Shown here one piece after another: positions 11,701 through 25,600 of a stretch of DNA of 64,000 bases. The position numbers were made by a program, and so were the translations under genes. Within the stretch, counting starts at the first letter, position 1. The number at the start of each line of letters is the position of its first letter. The notes under the pieces are model-generated. The model was not told the origin of the DNA, made no database searches, and saw nothing but the letters and a program-made list of their open reading frames with translations. This stretch comes from Amphimedon queenslandica (taxonomy: Eukaryota; Porifera; Demospongiae; Haplosclerida; Niphatidae), in the NCBI RefSeq assembly GCF_000090795.2, contig NW_003546243.1:371520-435519 (forward strand). The letters run 5' to 3'.

Positions 11701-14700
11701 GATTGACTGACCAGAAACAAGCTGGAGTAATGTCAACGTTAAGGAGACTGCTTGATGCCTTAACAAACACTGCTAGATTGTATTGGATGATATTACCAAT
11801 CTCTATGCCATCCTCTAAGAAATAAGCATGTCCCTTTATATTATAAGCAACGTTCTTTTCAACCAGTAGGTAATCAACGGCATGGATAGTGACAGCTCTA
11901 TTAAACGTATTGTGTATGCCACAGCCTCTCACGTAGGAGCCACTTACATTTCCATTGAGATGGAAATGAATGGGATAGCGTCCGAGTCTAAAGGCTTGTC
12001 CTGCATGCGTCACTTCAACATATTCTATTCTTCCAATTATACTGTCTCGTGGTCCTTTGTGTAGCATTATCTGTGATCCAAACTCATCTCCTATTGCTTC
12101 ACTGCCAAAGCGACCACCAAAGCAAGTCTGTACTTCAAACTGACCGGGTTTGAATTCCTCGTCACAACTACCAAACTCTACATCCCATTCTTCATTCCTG
12201 TTGCCTCGTACAACAACGTTCCTGGTTAGATACCCAACCTCAGCGCAAGTCTCAATAGTCTTTCCGTGGATGACTTGAACGAGTGAGATATGAGTATAGT
12301 TGAGAGGAGGAGAGACTGTGATTGAGTGCCCATCACTGCTGATTCCTTCTATCACTAACTCCTCGTTCTCTCTTTGACTGTAACTGGTTGATGCTATTAT
12401 TACTTTGCCACCAATCTCCCAGTCGGAGACATTGTGTTTTACAGTAAGTACATTATCTCCAGGTCTTACTGTATTGGTTATGCACGTCCATGTATCTCTG
12501 ATGGGTTTACCGTGAAGATCTAGAGTTCCATTACGAACCGCTAGTGTTTTGGCTCCAAACAATGGTAGTTCGGTTGATAGTCTGTGGCCATACATCACTA
12601 TCTGTGCTGTATGCTTATAATAAGACTCTTCTGTTCCTACTTCCAGTTTACCACCATCAGTGATGAGTATATTCTCACTGTGGAGCTCTATTCCATTCGA
12701 TTCATCATCGAAAATAAGTTCACCACCTTGTATTAGCACTATCTTAAGGACTGGTGTACGTATATCTAAGACTAGTCTCTGTCCTGATGGAACTATAACA
12801 AAATCTCCTTCAATTGGTAGGGGGCCCCCACCCCAAGTGTAAGGTGAGCTCCACAAATCAACATAATAAAACTCAGAGTTGGATACTGCAAATCCCTTGC
12901 CTTCTATGTAGACCATAACACTGGCTTTTACTGTGTACCCACTGGCTCCAGTCTCACATACAATATAAGTATCAGTATATTCCCTGACACTGCACTCGGT
13001 TTCAGCAATAGAGACATTAATACTACCACTACCTGTGAACCCAGTGCCATTAATATATACCAGAGAACCACCTGCCGTTCCGCCACGAGTTCGGTTTATT
13101 GAAATAACAATAGGAGTGAGGTCTCTTTTAAGAGCATAGTACATCATTGCAGTGGAGCTGGCACTGGTGATTAATACACTGCAGTTAAGAGTATTGACTG
13201 ATTCCAAGAGTAAGTGTGAGAGTGATGGAACGATGCAACTGATGCTATTCAGTGTGGGTTGATCATTGCTATAGAAGCAAGACTCATTGCAAATGGTGAT
13301 AAAGGTTGCAGTAGGATCAAAGCCCACTCCACTCAGTGTAAGTGTATTGTATCCAGCAAAACTGCCCTCGTCAGGACTGATGCTATCAACTTTAAGATCA
13401 TAATGAAATGATATGGCACCATCAGCACTTCCTAGTGATGGGACAGACACTTCAACATCATAATCACCAACAAAGTTAGGACCTAAGATACAGGAAATGG
13501 CAGTGTCATTCCCAGAGGTAATATTGCATGGAATCCCCCCAATGGAGACTGAAGCATTGCTTGATAGTAACTGTCCATCTATGACAACAATGTCTCCTAC
13601 TTGGCCAGAAGGAGGAGAGATGCTGATAAGATTAGGAGTGCTTGATGAACTGTACTGAAATGCAACAGAAGCTTGAACCGATCTCTTTGATCTCTTAGTC
13701 CCTTGAGAGGTTGACCCAATTATGGATACTACCAAATCAAATGTTCCTTCTTGATTTAAGTCAGGGGTAAGACACTGTATTGTAGTATAATTGCTAGTTA
13801 CTACAGCACACTCCTTGCTATTGATTGATACATGATTATGAGTGGATTTAGTACTGAATCCAAAACCAGAAACAGTCACAAGTGTTCCTCCTCTTTTACT
13901 ACCTCTGTCAGGAGAAACAGAACGAATAATCAAGGTACTTGTTATAATTGTTTTGTTAACAAACTGTGCATATCCATACTCACGAACAAATACGCTGATG
14001 TCATAATCATTAGCTTCCATTGGATGAACAAGACAAGTGATGGTGTCAGGATCAACAAGAGTCACATTAAGGCAATGAGATCTACCTATGATAACAAGAG
14101 AACGATTACTCAGCAGCTTTCCAGTTATTGTAATAACAGTGACATCAGTAACGCTAAGATTCACTGGATGAACACTCAGTATGATTGGTGTCTTCTCCTT
14201 CGTGTATTGATAGGTACAGCCTCCCTCAATGCCACACAGTGCTTCTTTTCTTGGTCCATATGTAATGTTGAAACTCTCTGTTACATTAGTTACATTATCA
14301 CTGGTACCATTTAATGATGGCACAACTACTTTCATTGCATTATAAAGAATGCTTCTAATCCTGCATCTTCTATTGCCAAGATACACTCTGAGATGGGAAG
14401 TATTTAAAAAAGATGCACCACTAATTATCACAGTGTTTCCAAGAATAGACCCACTACTTGGAGCAATGCTAGTGATAATGGGCTTGATTTTAAGGGCAGA
14501 GGGCTCTTTCATGTCTACATTAATGGCAGCATATCCTTTGTTATTAACACGAAGTTTCAAAGGTAAAGGAACAAATGGAGGAGGTTGACTTGATGAATTT
14601 AACCGGCAGACTATCAGATCATCGTCATTATAACTGATGTCACATTTATGGGAACCGAAACGAGCTCTCACACCATCACCAGCTAATCCTGTTCCATTGA

Positions 14701-17700
14701 TAGTGATATTTGAATAAACTGTCACATTTTCCGTGTCTATGCTATAGATAATTGGAGTCTCACAGACACTGTATATAAATACAGGGGCATCATCATTCTT
14801 CATAGAGTATTCAACATTGCAACTTTCATTCATAGCCTGGCTACTCTCATCACCAGTCAAGTTATAGAGTGCCTCAATTCCACTATCGTTCAATACTACT
14901 CTGAAGCTTTTAGCTATGGATTCCAATGGCCTCACTATGATACTACCAGTCATGAAACATGCAAGGCAAACATCACTCACATCAGTGCTATAATTGAAGA
15001 TGCCAGACTCAGTGAATGTGATGGTAAAGTTTCCGTTAATGCTGGAAAGGCTTTTAAAGCCACCTGGTTCATTTTGATGAACTTCAAATTCTCTTGGATT
15101 TATTAGAATTGAGCCAGTCCATTGCCACTATGTAACAAAAAATATAAAACATGAGATTACCATACACAATTGTGGGGTAAAGTATTTTAGTCTAACTATT
15201 TTCTGAGTTAGCTAACTCTGGGCCTATTATTAAACATCTTCAGACTTACTGTAACTCTATCACCAACAGATATTGTCAGGACTGATGGACTCCAAGCAAA
15301 ATATGGCCCAAGAACTATAAAAAAACAATTAATTTAAAACAACCCCTAACTGCCTTACTTGGATCAGTTCCATTATTTTCAATGATGTGATGTTTCCTAA
15401 CTGATACAGTTGTGCAATTAATCTCAGTATCATTGTAAGACATTTTACGACAGAATGGATCTCCTTCTTCATCGATGACAGTTACATTTCCAACAAAACC
15501 TGATCCTTTAATAGTCAGATCAGTCCCACCAAACAGAGAGCCATAACTTGGAGCAATACTCAACACATCAAATACAAAAGTGAAAGAAATAGTGATAATG
15601 TTCGTGTGGTTTGCCAGGAGATCATCATTAAGTAGCTCTAAAAGCGTCCTTGAGTTCTTTATGATTTCATCAGGCTGATCAACAAGAGAATGATTTAATG
15701 CTCTACCAAATGTACTGACACTAATTATATCAAGATCATACAAGCCAGGACTAGTAGGATTTGTATAGCATGACATCTGTGTACTAGAAACTGATATAGG
15801 GGTGAAATTAGTTTTGCCTGTTGAGACAATCAAATCATCAGCAGCTACCAATCTCATTGCAAGTATAAGGAGCATGGCTCCACCATTAGCAGGGCTACTA
15901 TTTGGTACAACCATGTGTATTTGAGCAGTTGAGGCTGTGCTATACAGATATCCATTAGGTACAATTGTTGTTACTCCATTGATGAGGATAGTAATATTGA
16001 CGCTGCCTGGCTTGTGTGCTTGAGTTAAACAAGATAGACTTGTCAGGTTAGAGGAGACAGGAAGGCATGGGTATTCACCAAAGAGAACATAAAAAGTCTC
16101 AGATAATAAAGACGAGTTGTCTTCGGGTTCAGGAAATCCTAAACCTGAGAGAGTGACAAGGTTACTTCCACCAATACTCCCTTCATTAGGCTGTACAGAA
16201 TCAACTCTTAGCAAATACTGGAATGTAACATTGTTAGTTAGTGCATATCCAATATCGCCAAGTAAAACATTGACATCATAGACCCCAGCTACACCAGGCT
16301 CAGGTATACAAACAATAGTGGTGCTATTAATTGACTGTATGTCACATGATTGGGTACCAATAGTAACAGTGACATCGGTTGAATATCTGGGGAAATCAGT
16401 TCCACTTATGGTGATGGGGCTACTGTCTTGATTGCCAGTGGTAGGATGTACAGAAAATAAACTCGAGATGCTATCATTAGTGAAAGTGAAACTACAGTTC
16501 TCGTTCAAACATGATGATAGGATATTATTGATAGTTACCTGAACCTATAATGATAATAAAATAATAATTATTATAATACTAAATAAATTTTAGAATAAAA
16601 TAACTATGCCAAATTATTACGTGCTGACCTGTGGTTCAGTATGTGGTACTCTGAGCATGTCGGCTCTCAATGGTCTAATCCAGACTCCCCCATCAACCAA
16701 AGGAATGACAAGGACACTGACATTGTTTCCAATCAAATTCCTTCCATTGACACTCATTAACGGCCTGTCCCCTCCTCTCTCAGTCCAACTGATGCTCCAA
16801 GAAGGTCTAGCACAGTTACCTGATGAACTCACTTCAAAAGGTCCTTCTTTAGGAAGATATTTGTCTAGTAGAGCTTTGAGTTGAGTGGCATTATAGTCAG
16901 CTTGAATGTTCCTAATAGTAGTCCCTTCAAAATGTACATCAAAACTTCCAGTGACTGGTGGAGTTCCAGACAAAAGTCTATCGACTGCTATTGTGTGATT
17001 AGGAGATCCTCCTAAGAGTGTCATGTTATGCCCACAGTCAAGCACATTAAACTGTACAATGAATGATGATTTGTATATGTAACACGAGAATGGGTTGCTC
17101 TCATTCCTGCAGTATAGTGAAGGCCAGTCTTGAGTCACTTTAGTTACGTCAACGCTTTTGACAAATACACCATTTGGTCTTACTGCCAGCTTCAACTGGT
17201 TCATCACTTTAAAAAAGATAACGATAAAAATAATAATAATAATAATTTGTTTCTGTTACTTTTTGGCTTTCCTGATGATATAAAGAAGTTGTCAACCCAA
17301 AAATCAATCAAAGTTTTATCAAAGCATATCTGGGTCACATAATAATTCCTTGACTGCTGCTCAACCAATTCATTCAACCTCTGATACAGATCAGTGCACT
17401 GACATTTCCATTCGCCACCAAAAGAGCAGTTAATAATGTGTGCACTGCTGGTCAATGGGATATTGTAATGAACTTGTTTTGAATCAATGAGAAGAACCAC
17501 TTTAAATCTGGAATAAGGAACAGGGCCACTATAAGCAAAACATACCTAAAAATATAACATAAATATAATATAGAGTTTTTAGTCCGTTTGGTTTCTGGCA
17601 TGAGCGCTGAACTTGATTTATTTGATTAATGTCACTAAATTTAGCCACACAAGCAACTTTTAAAAATTCATAAAAAATTCAAATCCAATCGGAATCACTT

Positions 17701-20700
17701 CAAACTTTCTACGCAACATAAGAACATGTATATGCATCAGAATGAATTATAAAAATCAAGAATTCTCTACTTTTCATTTTTGGCAAAATTTGGCCAAAAT
17801 CCCTGTACTATAGTACAGGGACTTTGGTTCGATTTTTGAGGAACTTCAAAAATTCATAAAAAATCTAAATTGTATCGGAATCAGCTCAAACTTTCAACAC
17901 AACATTAGAACATGTATATGCATCAGAATGAATTATAAAAATCAAGAATTCTCTACTTTTCATTTTTGGCAAAATTTGACAGGGACTTTGGTCTGATTTT
18001 TGAAGAACTTAAAAATTCATTAAAAATTCAAATTGTATTGGAATTAGCTCAAACTTTCTACACAACATAAGAACATGTATATGCATCAGAATAAATTATA
18101 AAAATTAAGAATTCTCTACTTTTCATTTTTGGCAAAATTTGGCCAAAATCCCTGTACTATTATAGTATAGTACAGGGACTTTGGTCTGATTTTTTAAGAA
18201 CTTCAAAAACTCATAAAAAATCCAAATTGTATTGCAAAGTCCAGCAATACTTATAGTCACTTACATATTTCCATCCAAATCTTGAAAGAATCAAGTTCCC
18301 AAGGGCTTTGTTTGTTCTCTCATCTCTCGTGTAACCTTTTCTCCATATTATGAAAGGGTTCTTTATGCTGTAGCGCCCACAATAAGGCTCTTTTCTGCTA
18401 TCAAGCACTCCAGTAAAAGAATACCGAGTTATACCACGAACATCGTAAGTGTCATTAATGAAAACATCCATTGCATCTGATGTGTGACATGTAGTGGTGA
18501 ATATGTTCACTAGCTCCATTGACAGATTGCTAGCGTTGGTATTAATAGAGAGGGGTCCGGTCATTCTTGAGCTATTGAAGAAAGACAAAGTGAAATTGGC
18601 TGGAGGGAACCAAGCTTTTTGTAATAGTCTAGTTGAAGCATTGGTGTAATTGAGGACCTTAATTAATGGGAGGTTTTCGAAGCTAGAGACTATTATGATG
18701 ACAACCTTCATGCTATCATTAGTTACATTCAGCCTAACAGACACTTTCCCTATCTTCTTGACGGTTTCTAAATCGTTTAGTGATTGTTCGATTGTTGTTG
18801 CATTATCGTCAGATGATAGCTCTTGTGTCAGGCTCCCGTTAAACGAGAGAAGATATGCAAACCATTCCCCAGTTGTGTTGAATTGAAGCAACTGAATGGC
18901 TGGTTTAATGGCAAACCTTATGAGCTATAATAATCAAAAAATAATGGTAACAAAAATAGTTATATTCATAGCCTGACCTGGGTTTCTTTGACAATGGTTG
19001 AATTGATGAATATCTCCTGTTCCTCATAGTCTACCACTCCAATGTCAGAATTCCAAGATAAGTTGTGGACTTTTGCACCAAAGCCAATCTTCCAGTTACC
19101 TCCACCTTGCTCATGTAAGGCCTCAATATAATACGACTTTCCTACATAATTAAAGAATTGCATTACTTACATGATCAGTGATGGTGATTGTTTATACCTA
19201 CCAGCTTTTAAGTATATCGGATCAGATATCTGTGATGGGAAAGTATTCCAATTTCTAGAAAACCTCTTTACAAATGCTATTGGTTTCTTAGCTTCAGAAG
19301 AAGCATTAGGACTGATGTATAATCTTGCTGAGTCGTCCGCAATTAAACTGAATGAATACTTGCTATCCAGTGGAGGTACAAAGAAAGCTATCAGTCGTTG
19401 ATTAAACCAAATATGTTCTCCATATTTAGATGCATCCTCCTGTGAGAGTAGAGCAATTTCTTCTATAGAACAGTTTGATAAATTCATGTAGCAACCAACT
19501 GGTCTCTTTTCAATTATATCAAGATCTCTAGTATAGCCTTTTAGCCAAACTTCTCTTAAAAGACCACGTGAGCCTAAAATAATAGAATATCATTACACAT
19601 TCTGATCCAATTCCATGTCCTCATGCCAAAAAGAAAGCATAGTAAGTATAAAAAAGGAACTTTTTTGCAAATCTTTAAGTAAATTTACAACAAAAGTGAT
19701 ACCTTCATATAGCATCGAATCTGTTGGAGCTTTTCCCGTGATACACTCAATTGCATTACTTGTATAATTGATCACTTTACAAGGTATACCTGTAAAAAGA
19801 TAGTATCTAATACAATACACTTTATTACTATAGTGTGCAAGCTAATCCATTATTCTTTTTGTTACAATTAACCTGAGATAGATGCTTGTACATCCAGAGG
19901 ACTGTTTGGATAGAAATTCCTACCATATATCGTAATATGAGTACCACCACTAGGACTGCCAAAGTTTGGCTCAACTCCAGTTATATCTACAAAAAAACAT
20001 TAAACATTCCTCTCTCTCTCTCCCTCTATTTCTCTTTCACCAGAATGTGTTTGAAATAGATATCGTCTCAGTCTATTATCAATTGAATATTTTTCCACAG
20101 GAACAATGGAGCTATACAATGTACTCATAACAAGGATAATTTAAAATTTAAAAAAATCATACTTTCCAAATTGTGATAACACTATTGTTGCATTCATCGA
20201 GGCTAAAAAGAGGATAGCAAATCAATAAATTATTGCTATAGCATAAGATATGATATTTTACCAATTCTAGTAGAAACAGGCTGACAAGACACACTACCAA
20301 AACCATATATATCCGTACTACCACCATAACTGCAATAGAAAGAGTAAAGAGATAAAATAAAGGAGAAGAACATACGGTGATGTTTCATTCCAAGGGTCAC
20401 AGAGTTCCCCAGCAACAGAGAGTCTGTCAATCATTTGATTGCTACTTTCATCATCATCAGTATCTTGAGATTCAGAGATCTTGTAGGCAAATATCTTTCC
20501 ATACAGAGAGACTATCATAGGACTAACGCCTGAAATAATGAGCATCAAGTACATGAAATATAAAAGCATAATATCTCTCACATACCTGCTGGAGGGCTAA
20601 CATCAGTGATGGTTGGAGTGGCCCACCAGCGATACTATAAACACACACACACGTTATAAAAGAACTCATAATAACATTAATAACCTTAAAAGTACAAGCA

Positions 20701-22453
20701 GATATTCTCTGAACAAGTTTACCATCGACAAACACTTGAAGCTTGAAATTAGCAGCAACAGGGTATGGGCTGTCAAAATATATAAAAACAATGTATCTTT
20801 TTTATTGTCTACTTCGTTCTGCAGACAATCTTCTCAGTTGATGAATAGTAAGGTATGACGTTGCAGGGAAATTTCCTAAAATTGTCATAGAAAACAACCT
20901 TGTTGCCTAAACTAGGATCTTTATCATTAAACTGATCAGCAGCAAAACCTGAAGACACACAACAGGAATACAAAGTAGCATGTATAGCAATAGAAAGGCA
21001 TAATCAAGAGCTTACCACGACCATGAATTGTTAACAAAGTCCCACCACCAAGGCTACCATAACATGGAGTTGCCCAATAGACAACTATTAACAGGATAGT
21101 ATGTGTGAGTGCTTATAACTGGTAACCTATTGTAGCTCACTTGATTGTGTGGGACTTGGTGGATCAACAGGATCAATGGGTATTACAGGTGGGTTAGTTG
21201 TGTTAGCTAAAAATAATGATTATTATTATTATTATTATCATTATAAAATTCTTAATGCACTACTTACAACACAGACTGTTAACAGTAAACTTTGCATCAG
21301 GTGGGCATCGATTTATATTGATGATGTTAGTCTTGGAAATGTACCTGTAGAGAAGAAAGCAATGTAAGTTTATTACTGTAACTTTTAAAATTCATAAAAA
21401 ATTTAATTTTGATCAAAACCAGCTCAAAACTTCTACACAAAATAAAAATGTGCATATGTATCAGGAATAATTATAAAAATCAAGGATTCTCTCATAGCCA
21501 TTTTTGACGAAATACCCTGTGCCATAGTTCATGGTCTTCAGGCAAAGTTAAAGCAATTTATAAAATCATAAAGAAGTTCTAGATTTAGAGAGTACTAGTG
21601 TATATTATAATTGTCCATATATGTAAAGTGAAATTGGTCTGGACTAATTTGATGATCTTGTGTTAACATGTAGAATTCTAAAAATGGTCTGGGCTAATGA
21701 AATAATTTATCACATTAATGCAAGGTGTTACAATTACTATGTTAATTTTTTGCAAGAGACATACATTATCACATGCATATCATGCAACCTGTATAGCCAA
21801 TGCTCATCTCCATTCCTTACCCTGGTGAATAGAAACACGCAAATTTGATGCCTGATGTTATAGAATGACAACGATCACTATTAGTGAACAGTCTTGCACC
21901 GCATCCAAATAGGTAACTCTGAGGATTTAGTATCTGCATATATTGTAACATAGTGATTAATATGAGCCTATATGTACTTGAGCTTTCTGATACCATGAAC
22001 AAGTACTATTTCCAGAAAGCCAGCATCCAAATGTTTTCCTTATTGATGAGTTAGTAATAACTGTGTCTGCCACTGAAAGAATGTACTGATTCTGACCAAC
22101 CCAACTGAATGCTCCACCAACAGCTTTTAACAATACTCTCTGAGGAGTTGGACTTTTAGTGCACCCACTGGCAGCTGATTCTGCAGTAGCTCCTAGTGAG
22201 GAATCCCATACCTAATGGAAATAAATATATCAGATAAAAGAGAAACAATGCATGCATACAAAATTGCAAAATCACACACACACACACACAAAAAGGGTAC
22301 CATTAGTTTCATATCAGGGATTCTCTGTGAGCGCCTAGCATCATTATGAAGGTCTAGCAAGAGCTGCTTCTGATCTCTTGCTAAGTGGGAGCAGCATAAA
22401 TGGAAGAGCATTACAAGCAAGAAGAGCATAGGCCATTGATGAATGGCAGCCAT
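5759..22453 (-). CDS. PKHD1L1: Fibrocystin-L (PKHD1L1)-like giant receptor
   Basis: The gene starts at 22453 with a signal peptide (MAAIHQWPMLFLLVMLFHLC). Many small exons follow (first six about 22301-22453, 21978-22211, 21821-21933, 21268-21344, 21141-21206, 21016-21084), and the gene ends in one exon at 5759-15127. Domain order: IPT/TIG folds, a PA14-like domain (about 19170-19490, FFVPPLDSKYSFSLIADDSA), more IPT repeats (15.3-17.2 kb and the first 700 residues of the big exon), a first G8 domain (about 12.86 kb, SPYTWGGGPLPIEGD), right-handed beta-helix repeats, a second G8 (about 10.35 kb, SIWPNGALPLNGSD), more beta-helix, one membrane helix (about 6.1 kb, ILAIVMSLLGFIVIIGLIVG) and an 85-residue tail. 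This is the PKHD1L1 architecture. The total of roughly 4,200 residues also fits. Some exons at 19.5-20.3 kb are not resolved exactly. Two dibasic furin-like sites (RSKR, RKKR) are present. Its role in sponges is unknown. Confidence 0.9.
17645..18235 (-). repeat. 187-bp repeat array in a fibrocystin-L intron
   Basis: About three units in reverse orientation, so in the same sense as transcription of the host gene. The perfect 20-bp palindrome CCCTGTACTATAGTACAGGG lies at 17801-17820. A longer version with extra TA-rich bases at its centre lies near 18149-18176. The array ends just downstream of the donor of the exon at 18265. Confidence 0.88.
21375..21560 (-). repeat. Single diverged 187-bp repeat unit in a fibrocystin-L intron
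   Basis: One worn unit, same sense as the host gene. It keeps TTAAAATTCATAAAAAATTT, ATGTGCATATGTATCAGG and ATTATAAAAATCAAGGATTC, but the palindromic core is decayed (CCCTGTGCCATAGTTCATGG). Confidence 0.75.
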
Positions 22454-22662
22454 TGTAAGAGACCAAGAGCAAGACTTAAAGTGTGAAGTGAGTTTATTTA
22501 CAAGTCATGTTAATAATAGACCTACAAGCCCCACCTATAAGTTTTGTAAACTTACAAATTATTCAAAAAAAAATTCAGCAAAATAAAAACAAAATATTAA
22601 AGATGAAAGCAGCAAGAACATAAATATAAAACTTCATAGTCAAAAGATGCACACATGTCAAT

Positions 22663-25600
22663 CTAATTGGTCCCATTACTTCCATATTGAGTTGAAACTG
22701 ACTCTTCATACAACAGTCGTGCTGGTAAACTGTCATCATCAATGAGCGACGCCGTACTGGGATCAGCCTTTGTTGATGAGACTGGCAACAACGTGAAACT
22801 CATCTCCTGGAACTTGTGGAGAACATTGAACCTCTTCAATAGATAGTATATAAAGTATAAGCAGATGTAAATGAGAGACAAAGACACAAGGATCACTTGA
22901 GAGATGAGAATAGCTTCCTTACTAATGTAATTTGTAGAAGACAACTCAATAAAAACGTCGATAGTAGTAAGCATGGTAATTGCAGTTATATTTGCAAGTA
23001 AAAGCAAATCCACATAGTTATGCCATTTCTTTTGATAAGGGCGAACGAGACCATGCAGTATGCATATGCATAGTAAAATGATTGTAGCCTGCATATAACT
23101 GAATACAATACTGCTAGAGTACACTGCTGGAGTCAAGACAACAACACGATAAAAGAAAAACAAACCAGCAAAGCAGCGACAGTTATCCTTAAAGCAACCC
23201 TGGAATGAATCCAAGAATGGTTTCAGTTTCATTCTAAGCCTGTGAAGACAAAAAGTAAAAGAATTCCTGCGAAACTTTAGAATCCCACTGAATCGAATCA
23301 GTAAGGGCTCTAGTGTTAGGACGATAGGTGGAGGTAGAATGACTATCAGAAGACAAAGTATAGCTGGTATAGCATAAGGAAGATGATGGTAGGACATGTA
23401 TTCAATATCTCCATCAAACAAAACGCGAACGCTGACTACCTTACCACCGCTTCTAATTATACTTGATGGCACTAAAATGTTAAATGTTATTCGGACACAT
23501 TGAAAATAGCAGAGTATGAGAAATGCTATCAGACCATTGATGATTGAAGTTCGAATGTTTCTCCTTCCACATTTGTGACAGAGCTTAATGCAAGAGTAAA
23601 GCGAGTTGAGTCTCATTATAATAACAGTCAAAACGATAAGAGAGAAAGCGTAGATCACAGAAAAATACTTAACTAGGAACAAATCCAAAATTTTAGCATC
23701 CTTTATCAAGCAGAAGGAAAAATGATCAAACTCCAGAATATTGAGATTCAAAAAACCAGAGCCAAGCTGATAAAGTAAGAAAATGCCACGAAGCGCCTTA
23801 TTGTCAGCTTTCACAACTTCAAAGGCATCAATGAACAATGTGCTCAGCACTTGTGCACAGAAAATGAAAGTGTTAACAGCTCCAGAAGTAATGTTAACAT
23901 TAAGTATCAAAATGACAAGGAATATGATGGTAATTGGTAATAGTTCGCTAAGAACATACAGCAAGATACCATACTCACAATTACTGGTCTCCTTGCAAAG
24001 ATAAGAGTTGGAGTGATAATAGAGAGTATGGTTAGGGTTGCATTGAGAACACAAAATACCTTCTCGTGAGTGATGACAAACGTTGTCTAGTTTTTTGGTT
24101 AAAACCGTCTCTTTTCTTCTATTGCATAAACCAACCTTACAGTTAGCTGTCATCAACTCATGAGGGAATTTTTTTAGATAGCCAGCCCACGTAGCTGACT
24201 GCAATACTGCTGAATCATTGGGACATGATATTCCTTCCAGCCTTGTGAAATCGTTTGCAGCTGAACAAACACAAGTATCATTGTTTAGAACATAGCCAGG
24301 GGAACAGTATGAGAGGTTGACATTAGTTGAGACTTGAACATTAGTGTTGGTATAGCCTTGGAAAACTAACTTGCCACTACTACCTGGTTGACCATATAAT
24401 TTAATGTTATTGTCAGTGAGGATTATAAAGCCAGGATCAATGCTAATTTTACAAGCATACATAAAACCGACTGTTAATGGGAATAGCTGGCTGACGTCAT
24501 TTTTGAATACGTCCCTTTGCGTCACATTAATTTTATATGGAATACCAGGGAATGGTTCCACTGCATTATCAACTGTAATAGTTTCTGTTGAACTTGCTAT
24601 GCTTGACTGGTTATTAGAGAAAGACATGTTCCCAATACATTGATTAGTAAATACTAGACTAATGTTCATTATACTACATCGATACATACACTCTCTGACA
24701 TTTGCCACAAATATGTCATTGGCAATGCGACTTGTGGCATGATTATCTTCAAAACTAAAAGTTATTGTTTCCGGTTTTTCTGATTTTACAAAGCATAACT
24801 CGGTATAACCAAAATATTTTGTTTCCAGTTGCATGCTGCATATGGCACCTCCAATTGAAGCTTTATTACTTTCAAAATGAAGAGAATTGTTTGGCTCAAT
24901 GTTAAGGTAAGCAGTGCCAACGAGTAAAACGGCACCTCCTTTCTCACCAACATTGTTAGAAAAATTAGTGAAGGAGCCTTCGGTGAAGTTTAATACCGCA
25001 TCAGATGAATAAATAGCTGTGCCATTGTTGTGATAAAATGTATTATTACCAGACAACATAACTGGAACTAATGACGTAAACAGAGTGCCAGTTTGTGAGA
25101 TATCAGCTGCAGTTGCTACACTAATAGGCTCTCTTCCAGCATGATTGTCACTGAATTCACAAGATATAAAATTAAAAGCACTTCCAAAATGTTTTAGCCC
25201 ATTAATCTGTCTTACATCACGATTGACATTCACAGCAGACCCACCATAAGCTTTATTCCTTAAAAAGATACAGTTATCAACTATTACAGTGTTAATGAAA
25301 CTACTTTTAGAGCTCGAAGCATACATTGCCAATCCTCCACCAAATAAGGCGCTGTTATTATAAAATATAGATTGAGTTAAGAAAATTCTATTCTTATTTT
25401 CAGTGTTTTCCATTGAGGAATGAATTCTACTTTCACCTTCAGTCATATCACTGAGTCCTACATCGCTACCGCCACCACCAATAGAGGCATTATTATTGCT
25501 AAAGTTACAATGGATTACCTGAATTATATTACCATTGCCTTCAGTAACATTAATCTTTAAGCCAGCAGCCATTGGTGCTTCATTAAATGAAAAGTTGGTT

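Noticed and set aside
18211-18265. Extension of the fibrocystin-L exon into the 187-bp repeat
   Set aside because: A good donor (GTAAGT) at 18264 ends the exon after FGWKY; the following frame is repeat sequence.
22271-22290. Short CA run as possible Z-DNA or regulatory site
   Set aside because: Too short and inside the first intron of fibrocystin-L; ordinary microsatellite.
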